DNA of 64,000 nt, from NCBI GenBank assembly GCA_910586735.1, contig CAJUJW010000002.1, positions 1 to 64,000 of the forward strand, in the 5' to 3' direction. Below, one piece after another: positions 55,970 through 63,300 of this stretch; position 1 is the first letter of the stretch; each line of letters starts with the position of its first letter. The DNA is from an uncultured Oscillibacter sp. Lineage in GTDB: Bacteria > Bacillota > Clostridia > Oscillospirales > Oscillospiraceae. A program made the translations under genes and the position numbers. A model generated the notes under the pieces. That model was not told the origin of the DNA, made no database searches, and saw nothing but the letters and a program-made list of their open reading frames with translations.

Positions 55970-56383
55970 TCATATGCCTTCCTCGTCCAGGTCCGCGTCC
56001 TCGTCGAACTCCTGGCAGACCGGGCCGTCCTCCCCGCCCAGGAGCTCGGTGGCCCGCATGCGCCGCCGGTCCTTGGCGGCCTCCACGTTTTGGTGGATCA
56101 GCTCCTTCACCGTCCGGGGGTCCTTCACGTTTTTCAGGTCCAGGTGGGGGATGCTCTTGTCCGAGGACACGACGCACACCGTCCCCACGCCGAAGACGCG
56201 CTGACCCAGGCTGATGGTCAGCCGCAGGTCCCGGACCCGGTAGAGGAGCACCTCGTCGGATTTCATGTTGAGCAGACCCGTCTCGCAGAACAGCCGGTCA
56301 TCGCTGAGGCGGTACCGGGTGAAGGAAAGGGGCATGCCCAGGAAGCGCTTGCGGTCTTTCCACAGGTATTCTATGGGTTCCAT
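55970..56383 (-). CDS. Bacterial PH-domain-like protein
   Basis: A 137-residue soluble protein. Residues about 12-110 have the strand pattern of a bacterial PH domain (bPH_2): FTRYRLSDDRLFCETGLLNMKSDEVLLYRVRDLRL, then VGTVCVVSSDKSIPHLDLKNVKDPRTV and a helix VKELIHQNVEAAK. The tail is acidic (EFDEDADLDEEG). Bacterial PH domains often bind lipids or act at the membrane. ATG at 56383 follows AAGGAGGA. It precedes the RyR and TIR-MORN genes but a terminator separates them, so it is probably its own unit. Confidence 0.75.
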   Translation of the reverse strand: MEPIEYLWKDRKRFLGMPLSFTRYRLSDDRLFCETGLLNMKSDEVLLYRVRDLRLTISLGQRVFGVGTVCVVSSDKSIPHLDLKNVKDPRTVKELIHQNVEAAKDRRRMRATELLGGEDGPVCQEFDEDADLDEEGI

Positions 56384-56494
56384 AATTTATGTCCTCCTTC
56401 GGGGGTGGTTGGGTTTAGTATAGCACCTTGGCGGATGGGGCGCAAGACCCCCTTGGCGGGGAGGTCAACAGCCCTTTGGGGGCTGGTCCAAGGC

Positions 56495-56563
56495 ACGGCG
56501 TAGTGCAAGCGGGGGTTTTGGTGGTCGTCGAATCAACCAGTTTCTCTTTCCGCTGCCGCTACC
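56495..56563. repeat. 70-base dispersed repeat, copy B
   Basis: Same order of blocks as 10209-10279: CGGCGTAGTGC.AGCGGGGG, GGTGGTCGTCGAATC, TTCTCTTT.CGCTGCCGCTA. Confidence 0.7.
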
Positions 56564-56689
56564 TTGGAGCGCTGGGGCCCCTTGCCTCTCTCTGGGAGAG
56601 GTGGCACGGCGAAGCCGTGACGGAGAGGGCTTCCCCCAGGCCCCACCCTTCTGCCGGCAGAACAGGGCCTCTGTCCCCCCACACACATT

Positions 56690-56772
56690 TTTCCATTGTC
56701 CATTATCAATTGTCAATTATTCCCCTGCCGGCAGCCCCCCCGTAGGGGCCGCCGCCCTCGGCGGCCCGGTCC
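56690..56772. repeat. AT-rich repeat followed by a TAGGGGC palindrome
   Basis: TCCATTATCAATTGTCAATTATTCCCC (inverse of 15600-15650) is followed by TAGGGGCCGCCGCCCTCGGCGGCCCGG. The same pair order is found near 10503-10535. Confidence 0.65.
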
Positions 56773-56784
56773 GCCAGACCTCCC

Positions 56785-57177
56785 TCACCGCTGAATCTCC
56801 ACAACGTCCTCAATCCTGATCCGCCGCCCGCCGGTCAGGACCACCTCCCCGGCAACAGGGTCTATCCGCTTCACCGTACCCGTTACGGCGGCGTAAGCGC
56901 CGCCCTCTTTTTTGCCGTCGGGCAGGAAGCAGATAAAAACGGCGCTCTCCGCCCCCTCCGCCAGCAAACGGAGTTCTTGATCCAGAGCGGCCTTTTTCTC
57001 CTCGCTCAGCTCAACCCTGCCGTCGGTGGGGCGGGCCGTCTCCTGGACGGCGTCCTCGTAGCCCGCCAAAGCGGCGAAGGGGCTGAACTGGGCCGCCCGG
57101 TTCGCCATGGGCATCCGGGGGTGCCGGGCGGACACGGGGCGGGGCAGGTCGATGATGTCCTCGTAAGGGTGCTTCAT
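56785..57177 (-). CDS. YolD-like protein
   Basis: A 130-residue protein of the YolD-like family, usually found beside UvrX/UmuC-type Y-family polymerases and predicted to play a part in the same SOS or translesion response. Family segments: YEDIIDLPRPVSARHPRMPMANRAAQFSPFAALAGYEDAV at the N-terminus and a small beta domain at the end (VKRIDPVAGEVVLTGGRRIRIEDVVEI) near a Tudor/SH3-like fold. Its ATG overlaps the stop of the polymerase gene by 4 bases. Exact action of YolD is not established. Confidence 0.85.
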   Translation of the reverse strand: MKHPYEDIIDLPRPVSARHPRMPMANRAAQFSPFAALAGYEDAVQETARPTDGRVELSEEKKAALDQELRLLAEGAESAVFICFLPDGKKEGGAYAAVTGTVKRIDPVAGEVVLTGGRRIRIEDVVEIQR

Positions 57178-58697
57178 GCCTTATGCCCTCCTATCGTGCG
57201 GTTCCGGTCCTTGGCCGTGGCCCCTTCCTGGAAATTCATGCCCTTCAGAATGGCGTTCTTGCCGAAGCGCTTTTTGATGTCCAGCACCGCCCGCTGGACC
57301 CGCTTCTCCCGCTCCAGCTCCTCCGCCTCCCGGGCCCGACGCTCCTGTTCCGCGCCATAGTCCGTGAACAGGTCCAGCTGCTGGAAGGTTTCCTCTCCCA
57401 GCGCGTCCTGTTCCGCCGTCACCCGGCAGGCGGCCAGGTACAGCCGCCGGGACAAAAGATCCTTGTCGATGATCCGGTCGAACAGGTCCAGGGCGGCGGC
57501 GATGATCCGCCTGGTGGAAGCGGTGTATTCCCCCAGGTTGGCGGTGCCGTGGGCGTGCTTGGGGATGGACCGGCCGTAGCGGTCCGCCTTGACCTCCCCG
57601 CGGTAATGTTTCCGGCGTTCCGGGTCCGTCAGGTTCTCGATGTCATAGCCCACGGTCAGGGTCAGCTGGTCCGTCACCAATCCCCTGTCCACCAGCTCCA
57701 GGGCCAGCTGGTCCGCCATCTCCCGGACCACCAGCCGGGTTTTCTCATAGGGATAGGGGCTTTGCAGCACCTGTCCCCCGCCGATGCTCTTGGACTCCGG
57801 CTTGTAGGCTTTCACGTCCGCGATGGTACAGGGCTCCCAGCCCCAGGCGTGGTCGATGAGCAGCTCGGCGTTGACGCCGAAGAGCTTATAGAGCAGGTCC
57901 TCGTTATAATAATCCGCAGGCTCTCCCAGAGAGCACCGGGCCACGTCCCCCATGGTGTACATTCCCTCGGCCTCCAGCTTCCTGGCGGTGCCGGGCCCCA
58001 CCCGCCAGAAGTCGGTGAGGGGCCGGTGGGTCCAGAGGTTCCGGCGGTAGCTCTTTTCCGTCAGCTGGGCGATGCGGACGCCGTTTTTGTCCGCCGGGAT
58101 GCGCTTGGCCCAGATGTCCATGGCGATTTTACAGAGGTACAAATTCGGCCCGATGCCCGCCGTGGCGGTGATGCCCGTGGTCTCCAGCACGTCCAGGATG
58201 ATCTTCATGGCCAGGTCCCGGGCGCTGAGGCCGTAGGTCCCCAGGTAGTTTGTCACGTCCATCAACACCTCGTCGATGGAGTAGTTGATGATGTCCTCCG
58301 GGGCGATGTATTTCAGGTACACGCCGTAGACCCTGGTGCTCCACTCCATATAGTGGGACATCCTGGGCGGGGCTACGATATAGTCCACCGCCAGGCTGGG
58401 GTCCGCTTTCAGTTCCGGGTCGCTGGAGGAGGAGCCCGTGAGCCTCCGCCCCGGCGCCTCCCGCTGCCTCTGGGCGTTGACCTCCTTGACCCGCTGGACC
58501 ACCTCGAACAGCCGCGCCCGGCCGGAGATGCCCCAGGCTTTCAGAGACGGCGTCACCGCCAGGCAGATGGTCTTCTCCGTCCGGCTCAGGTCCGCCACCA
58601 CCAGGTTGGTGGTCAGGGGGTCCAGCCCCCGCTCCACGCACTCCACCGAGGCGTAGAACGACTTCAAATCCACGGCCAGATAGGTTCGTTCTCCCAC
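57174..58697 (-). CDS. Y-family DNA polymerase (UmuC/UvrX type)
   Basis: A 507-residue translesion polymerase. Metal-binding motifs are DLKSFYASVECVERG (first Asp) and NYSIDEVLMDV (Asp-Glu pair); the fingers, thumb (GIGPNLYLCKIAMDIWAK, WRVGPGTARKLEAEGMYTMGDV) and little-finger parts follow. An insertion RQREAPGRRLTGSSSSDPELKAD after the first motif is typical of the UvrX/YqjW group. GTG at 58697 is preferred: an ATG at 58739 overlaps the -10 box of the gene's own promoter and cannot be on the message. It is divergent from the EEP gene and coupled to yolD. Confidence 0.88.
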   Translation of the reverse strand: MGERTYLAVDLKSFYASVECVERGLDPLTTNLVVADLSRTEKTICLAVTPSLKAWGISGRARLFEVVQRVKEVNAQRQREAPGRRLTGSSSSDPELKADPSLAVDYIVAPPRMSHYMEWSTRVYGVYLKYIAPEDIINYSIDEVLMDVTNYLGTYGLSARDLAMKIILDVLETTGITATAGIGPNLYLCKIAMDIWAKRIPADKNGVRIAQLTEKSYRRNLWTHRPLTDFWRVGPGTARKLEAEGMYTMGDVARCSLGEPADYYNEDLLYKLFGVNAELLIDHAWGWEPCTIADVKAYKPESKSIGGGQVLQSPYPYEKTRLVVREMADQLALELVDRGLVTDQLTLTVGYDIENLTDPERRKHYRGEVKADRYGRSIPKHAHGTANLGEYTASTRRIIAAALDLFDRIIDKDLLSRRLYLAACRVTAEQDALGEETFQQLDLFTDYGAEQERRAREAEELEREKRVQRAVLDIKKRFGKNAILKGMNFQEGATAKDRNRTIGGHKA

Positions 58698-58737
58698 GGT
58701 CTCCGCCCCCCTCAACACGAAACTTTGTTCTAGATCC

Positions 58738-58767
58738 ATTATAGCATACCCGGTCCGGCGGAGACAA
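58738..58767 (-). promoter_or_regulatory. Promoter of the Y-family polymerase gene
   Basis: On the minus strand TTGTCT (58762-58767), an 18-base spacer, TATAAT (58738-58743) preceded by TGC, an extended -10. No LexA box was recognised. Confidence 0.65.
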
Positions 58768-58793
58768 GTCCAAAATGAAAATTTAAAACCGCC

Positions 58794-58850
58794 TTGACAA
58801 CGCGCCAAGGGAGATGGTATGCTGAACCAAAGCGCTCGCAAACGATTGCG
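58794..58850 (+). promoter_or_regulatory. Promoter and LacI-like operator of the EEP gene
   Basis: TTGACA (58794-58799), an 18-base spacer, TATGCT (58818-58823), then the palindrome CGCAAACGATTGCG (58837-58850) near the expected transcription start. The central CG and CGCAA arms are typical of LacI-family operators. No LacI gene is in the window. Confidence 0.6.
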
Positions 58851-58907
58851 TAACCAGCGGTTCCGCCCCGGCGGGACGCCCAGGGCGCCGGAAAGGAAGG
58901 ATGCACC

Positions 58908-59942
58908 ATGAAGGGACTGTCCAACGAGGAGCGACAGCGTCTGGGCGCGCTGCTGGAGGGGGCCTCCCAGGAGGAGGTCATGGCGAGGATTCCCCAGTTC
59001 TCCCAGGCGGAGATTCACAATCTGGTCCCGCCCCCCGCCGGGGCCCCGGGGGCCCTGGGCACACTGGTGTTCAACATGGAGCGGGGCGTCTACCTGGAGG
59101 AGCTGGGGGACTTCCTGGAGACCTGCCCGGAGGTCCGGCCCTTCGACATCATCCTGGCCAACGAGCTGGACGACGGCTGCCTCCGTTCCGGCGGGAAGGA
59201 CACCACCCTGGAGCTGGCGAAGCGGCTGGGCATGAACGCGGTTTTCGGCCTGGAGTTCATCGAGCTGGTGAACGGCGGGGACCCCAAGGGCTTCCACGGC
59301 AACGCCATCTTCTCCCGCTGGCCCATCCGGCGGGCCCGGGCGGTCCGTCTGCCGGAACAGTACAACTGGTACTTTGACCGTCAGCGCCGCATCGGCGGGC
59401 GGCTGGCCGTGCTGGCGGAGCTGGACGTGGCGGGGCGGCCCGTGGGCGTGGGGACCATCCACCTGGAGAACCGGACCCACGGGCCGGGCCGTCAGGTCCA
59501 GCTGGAGGCCGTGCTGGCGGCGGAGGAGGCCATGTTCCCCGGCATGCCGGTGCTCCTGGGGGGCGATTTGAGCACCAACACCTTCGACGGCCGGGACAAG
59601 GACGCCATCCAGGAGATCGCGGGGAGTCCCGCCCTCCAGCGCCGGTGCCTGGAGGAGGCGGCGGCCTGGGAGGGCTGCCTCCCGGCGGCGGAGGCGGCGG
59701 GCTACCGCCTTCTGCCGGACAGGGCCGTGGGCACCCGGCGCAAGCCCCTCCCCGGCGGGGGACACCTGGACCTGCGGCTGGACTGGCTTCTGGTCCGGGG
59801 GGCGGAGGCGGCGGAGAGCCGCACCATCTCCACCCGGCGGGAAGACTGCGGCTTTGCCCGCCCCGGCAGCGCCCTGGCGGCCTTCACCGGGGAGGAGCTG
59901 TCCGACCACAACGCGGTGTGGGCGTCCTGCGCCCTGCGATGA
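58908..59942 (+). CDS. Endonuclease/exonuclease/phosphatase (EEP) family hydrolase
   Basis: A 344-residue metal-dependent phosphoesterase fold. Family residues appear in order: metal Glu in IILANELDDG, HGNAIFSRWPI, catalytic His in GTIHLENRT, Asp and Asn in LGGDLSTNTFDG, LRLDWLLVR, and the final SDHNAV His. No signal peptide or membrane span, so cytosolic. EEP enzymes cut nucleic acids, inositol phosphates, lipids or other phosphodiesters; the substrate is not clear. ATG at 58908 follows GGAAAGGAAGG. It has its own promoter with a LacI-like operator, which hints at control by a sugar or nucleoside signal. Confidence 0.85.
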   Translation: MKGLSNEERQRLGALLEGASQEEVMARIPQFSQAEIHNLVPPPAGAPGALGTLVFNMERGVYLEELGDFLETCPEVRPFDIILANELDDGCLRSGGKDTTLELAKRLGMNAVFGLEFIELVNGGDPKGFHGNAIFSRWPIRRARAVRLPEQYNWYFDRQRRIGGRLAVLAELDVAGRPVGVGTIHLENRTHGPGRQVQLEAVLAAEEAMFPGMPVLLGGDLSTNTFDGRDKDAIQEIAGSPALQRRCLEEAAAWEGCLPAAEAAGYRLLPDRAVGTRRKPLPGGGHLDLRLDWLLVRGAEAAESRTISTRREDCGFARPGSALAAFTGEELSDHNAVWASCALR

Positions 59943-59949
59943 TGAAAGC

Positions 59950-60371
59950 GTAAAAGGAGGCGCTGGAGGGCCGGGGCTATAAGCTGGGCGTGGTGTCCAA
60001 CAACGCCTCGCTGTACAACGGCTTCAACGTGCTGGAGGACTACGGCATCCGCCGCTTCATGCGGGACGTGACGGTCTCCAGCGTCACCGGCCTGCCGCAA
60101 GCCCCACCCGGAGATTTTCCGCCTCTCCCTGCGGCAGATGCAGGCCCGGCCGAAGGAGTGCGTGTACGTGGGGGACACGATTTCCCGGGACATCATCGGG
60201 GCCAAGCGGGCAGGCTTCGCCAAGGCGGTGCGGATCGGGTCCCACCTCTCCGCCCAGAAGGACGCGGGCGTGACCGGCGCGGCGGAGAAGCCGGACGCGG
60301 TCATCTCGGACATTCGGGAGCTGACGCCCTGGCTGGACGAGATCAACCCGGCCCTGGCCCCAGGGGGCTGA
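59950..60371 (+). pseudogene. HAD-family hydrolase remnant, N-terminus lost and frameshifted
   Basis: Reading KEALEGRGYKLGVVSNNASLYNGFNVLEDYGIRRFM then, one base out of frame, RKPHPEIFRLSLRQMQARPKECVYVGDTISRDIIGAKRAGF gives the middle and C-terminal parts of a HAD phosphatase (motif II Ser/Asn, motif III KPHP Lys, motif IV GDT..D). An extra C near 60096-60099 breaks the frame, and the N-terminal DxD motif is missing. A stop codon (TAA at about 59951) sits just upstream. Non-functional in this form. Confidence 0.75.
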
Positions 60372-60401
60372 GGGGCGGCCCCCGAAGCAGGAGGGGTTTC
60401 C

Positions 60402-61179
60402 ATGAAAAGCGCGTTGATTACCGGGGCCGCGTCCGGCACCGGCAGAGCCTGCGCGGTCCGCATGGCCCAGGAGGGCTACGGCGCCGTAATCGCGGACGTA
60501 AATATGGACGCCGCGAACGCCCTGGCGGACAAAACCTTTGTATTTGAGGCCGTGGCGGAGGGCCTGGAGGAGAAGCAGTCCGTCTATCAGGCCGTTGAGC
60601 GCTTCGCGGACCCGGACGCGGTGATCGCCTCCTGCACCTCCTCCATCGACGCGGAAATCCTGGCGGGGCTGGCACGGCGTCCCGAACAGCTCCTCATCGC
60701 CCCCCCCCTTCCAGCCCGTTCATATGCTGCCGTTGGTGGAGGTGGTGCGCCACGAAAAAACCTCCGGCAGGGCCGTCTCCCGAACGCTGGAACTGCTGGA
60801 ATATCTGCACCGCCAGGTCGTACTGCTGAACCGCAGCGTTCCGGGCTTTCTGGTAAACCGGTTTGCCCAGGCCCTGTTCCGGGAGGCCATTTACCTCATT
60901 GAGCAGAGCGTCACCACCGCCGCCGATATTGACCGGGCGGTGAAATATGCCGTCGGCATGCGGTACGCCTCCATCGGACTGCTGGAGTATTTCGACGCGG
61001 TGGGCTGCGAGCTGGAGAGCACCATCGCCAAAAATATCTACCCGGATCTATGCGGTGCCACCGAGACCCAGGCCCTGGTTCAAGAGGGCCTGACCTCCGG
61101 CAAAACCGGCCAGGCCGCAGGACAGGGCCTGTACGACTGGTCCAAGAAGGACGCCGCCGGAAGCAGAGCCCCTATTTGA
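60402..61179 (+). pseudogene. Chimeric SDR / 3-hydroxyacyl-CoA dehydrogenase remnant with a C9-tract frameshift
   Basis: The first 45 codons match a short-chain dehydrogenase start (ALITGAASGTGRACAVRMA, then VIADVNM). It then switches in frame to a 3-hydroxyacyl-CoA dehydrogenase from its mid NAD domain (FVFEAVAEGLEEKQSV, ASCTSSI). At 60700-60708 there is a run of nine C; eight would keep the frame through FQPVHMLPLVEVV to the helical C-terminal domain (VPGFLVNRFAQALFREA), which ends at 61179. So this is a deletion fusion of two genes plus a frameshift. A ribosome site (GCAGGAGGGG) still stands before the ATG. Confidence 0.75.
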
Positions 61180-61284
61180 CGGTGTGAAAGTCTGGACGAT
61201 GCCTGAGTAGGCGGCCTCTCAGCGGGCAGATGGAGCAGGAGGGCGGTTCTTTGTCTTTCCGGCAGCTTGTCCTGAGCAGTCCGC

Positions 61285-61400
61285 CTGCTCTTTTGCTGAT
61301 TTTTTTGAAACAGCTGGCGAGTCGGCATACTCACAGGAGGATTCATGTGGAGTATATCCAGACTGATAACGGTTTTGAATTTGCCAACTGCTTGCCCATG
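61285..61400 (+). pseudogene. Fragment of an rve/DDE transposase
   Basis: A short frame reads FLKQLASRHTHRR then VEYIQTDNGFEFANCL; QTDNGFEF is the second catalytic Asp region of IS481/IS3-type integrase-core transposases. Nothing on either side continues the domain, so only a fragment of an insertion sequence remains. Confidence 0.6.
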
Positions 61401-61493
61401 AGGCCACTTAGCTGGTACTCTCCTTCTAAACTTCCTTGTCCAATTTGTTTGGCAACCCTACAAAATTAGATGGGGTCGCTCAAAAAATAGAGA

Positions 61494-61522
61494 TTGACAT
61501 TTGGGGAGAAACTAATTATAAT
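61494..61522 (+). promoter_or_regulatory. Promoter of the tRNA-Pro gene
   Basis: Consensus TTGACA (61494-61499), a 17-base spacer and TATAAT (61517-61522), 60 bases before the tRNA. Confidence 0.88.
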
Positions 61523-61581
61523 AACAAAGCCGGGGAAAAACTGGTTCAGGAAATCCGACGCAGGCAGTTAAAAATAGTATA

Positions 61582-61658
61582 TCCGGGTGTAGCGCAGTTG
61601 GTAGCGCGCATGGTTCGGGACCATGAGGCCGTGGGTTCAAATCCCGCCACTCGGACCA
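61582..61658 (+). tRNA. tRNA-Pro (anticodon CGG)
   Basis: A 77-base cloverleaf with CCA encoded. Acceptor TCCGGGT pairs with ACTCGGA (one G-T). The anticodon arm CATGG-TTCGGGA-CCATG gives anticodon CGG; the T arm holds GTTCAAATC. It reads CCG proline codons, common in this GC-rich genome. Confidence 0.95.
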
Positions 61659-61659
61659 T

Positions 61660-61696
61660 AAATCCGCCGATTTCTTAGAATTTCGGCGGATTTTTG
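61660..61696 (+). terminator. Terminator of the tRNA-Pro gene
   Basis: AATCCGCCGA (61661-61670) and TCGGCGGATT (61683-61692) form the stem, followed by TTTTT. Confidence 0.88.
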
Positions 61697-61832
61697 TAAC
61701 TTTTTGACTTATTTGTGGTGTTGGAAAATTGTTAGACCCACGCCTTGACCCACACGGCGAAATGGCCGGAAGGGTCCAGAGAGGACAAAAGAGTGCCGGA
61801 GAGCAGGTTTTTGCCCTCCGGTGCTTGGCCTT

Positions 61833-62987
61833 TTACATGACCTCTGCCATGAAACCGCCAATCTTTTTCGCGGCGTCCTTCTGCATCTCCTTTGTCACGT
61901 TGGTGTAGACATCCAGCGTAAACTCCGTCGAGTAGTGGCCCAGCATTCCCGAAACCGTCTTGATGTCCACACCGTTTTGCAGCGCCATTGTGGCGAAGGT
62001 CCTCCGCAGGTCATGGAACCGGACGTGTTTCTCGATGCCCGCCCTCTTCAGTAGCTTCTTATGAATCCTGCCCACGCAGTCCGGGCCGTACATCCCGCCT
62101 GTCACCGGCGACGGGAACAGGTAGGGGCTGAACGGGTGGTTTTTGCGGTCCTCCACCAGAAGGCAGATGGCTTTGTTGTCAATGTAGACGGTCCTGACGG
62201 AGTTCTTTGTTTTTGGCTCCGTCACTCGAAGTTCTCCTTTCCCCCTGGCAACAGATTTTGAAACCGTCAGGCATTTCTCCTTGATGTTCAGGTCTGTCCA
62301 GAGGAGCGCCAGCAGTTCGCCTCGTCGAAGGCCGGTAGTCAGTTCCAGGTAGAACATCGGGAGGACGCCGTGTTCCTCTGCCGCTCGAAGGTAGTCCCCC
62401 AGCTTTTCCGGTGGGATGATCTGCATCTCCTTCTTTTCCTTCGGCGGCAGCTTACAGTTTGCGGCGGGGTTGTACGGAATCAGCCGCTCCATTACCGCTT
62501 GGTCCAGACATTGACGGAGCATCGCGTGGAGGCTGCGGACCGTCTTGTTGCTGAGCCCTGAAACCTCCATACCCTCGTAACGTTGGATGCGACCGCTTTC
62601 CCGTGTCTTGTTGTAAAATTTCTGGATGTCCAGTGTGGTAAGCTTTCGGAGCTTGATCTTCCCAATGTCAGGGATGATGTGGTTCTCTACAAAATTGCGG
62701 TAGTGTTCCGCGGTGCTTTCCCGGATTGAGGGCTTCGCGTAGTTCTCGAACCAGAGCGTAGCCCATTGACCCACCGTGAGGTCCCGGCTTTTGGCGGCAT
62801 CGATCCGCTCATTGTCCTCCAGTGCTCGTTTGAGTTTCTCCTTGACCTCTGCTTGAGTTTTGCCCAGCACATTTTTTGTGATGCGCTTTCCAGTTTCGGG
62901 ATTGTAGCCAGCAGTATATCGCCCTTCCCATCGGCCATCCTTGCGTTTGCGAATATTCCCTTCGCCGTTTGCCCTACGCTTCGCCAC
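61833..62987 (-). CDS. int: Tyrosine-type site-specific integrase
   Basis: A 384-residue phage/ICE integrase. An AP2-like arm-binding start (GEGNIRKRKDGRWEGRYTAG) is followed by a SAM-like core-binding domain (LTVGQWATLWFENYAKPSIRESTAEHYRNFV) and the catalytic domain: Arg in TTGLRRGELLALLW, HDLRRTFAT (His-x2-Arg), the GH in MLGHYS, and the nucleophile Tyr in LDVYTNVT. GTG at 62987 follows AAAGGAGGGA and overlaps the upstream gene by 14 bases. It probably recombines at the 3' end of tRNA-Pro, 175 bases downstream of its stop. Confidence 0.95.
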   Translation of the reverse strand: MAKRRANGEGNIRKRKDGRWEGRYTAGYNPETGKRITKNVLGKTQAEVKEKLKRALEDNERIDAAKSRDLTVGQWATLWFENYAKPSIRESTAEHYRNFVENHIIPDIGKIKLRKLTTLDIQKFYNKTRESGRIQRYEGMEVSGLSNKTVRSLHAMLRQCLDQAVMERLIPYNPAANCKLPPKEKKEMQIIPPEKLGDYLRAAEEHGVLPMFYLELTTGLRRGELLALLWTDLNIKEKCLTVSKSVARGKGELRVTEPKTKNSVRTVYIDNKAICLLVEDRKNHPFSPYLFPSPVTGGMYGPDCVGRIHKKLLKRAGIEKHVRFHDLRRTFATMALQNGVDIKTVSGMLGHYSTEFTLDVYTNVTKEMQKDAAKKIGGFMAEVM

Positions 62988-63276
62988 GGTGATCCCTCCT
63001 TTCCTCCGCCCGCGCTTCTTCCTCTCTGGAGAAGGAGTAGGGCGTTAGCTCACCAGCGATTCCGAGGGCCAGTTGAAACCCTGACACAAAACTTTCCAGC
63101 GTGGTTTCCTCCAGCAGTGCCGTTTGCAAATCCACCAGCCCGAGGATTTTCTTTTGATCTTCTTTGCCCACTCGTTCTGAGAGACTCCGCCAGCTTTCTT
63201 CGATCTTTTTTTGCAATCTGACATCCGGCTCCGTGAAAAATTTCTGGCGCAGAGCCCTCATGTACTCGTACTCCAT
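62974..63276 (-). CDS. Small helical protein upstream of int (DUF6809-like)
   Basis: A 100-residue predicted all-helical protein (MEYEYMRALRQKFF, EESWRSLSERVGKEDQKKILGLVDLQTALLEETTLESFVSGFQLALGIAGELT). It resembles small proteins of unknown role found on Clostridia mobile elements, often labelled DUF6809. The end is highly charged (SREEEARAEERRDHRGEA). ATG at 63276 is preferred over GTG 63285, as AGGAGG lies eight bases before it. The gene overlaps int by 14 bases and may act with it, for example as a directionality factor, but nothing in the sequence shows this. Confidence 0.65.
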   Translation of the reverse strand: MEYEYMRALRQKFFTEPDVRLQKKIEESWRSLSERVGKEDQKKILGLVDLQTALLEETTLESFVSGFQLALGIAGELTPYSFSREEEARAEERRDHRGEA

Positions 63277-63300
63277 GTATGCCACCTCCTGTCAGCGACA

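Larger units (their letters stand above)
56384..56784. other. Repeat-rich intergenic region, no gene seen
   Basis: About 400 bases. It carries copy B of the 70-base repeat (56495-56563), a GGAGAGGTGGCACGGCGAAGCCGTGACGG-like hairpin element (about 56591-56625), an AT-rich repeat (56695-56722) and a TAGGGGC palindrome (56742-56768). No coding frame has a ribosome site or protein signature. Confidence 0.6.

Noticed and set aside
51812..56503. A 1563-codon open frame on the plus strand across the TIR and RyR genes
   Set aside because: Shadow of two well-supported genes; its repetitive hydrophobic product is the reverse of the MORN repeats.
57174..59909. The Y-family polymerase frame extended upstream to give 911 residues
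   Set aside because: The extra part is antisense to the EEP gene and crosses both divergent promoters.
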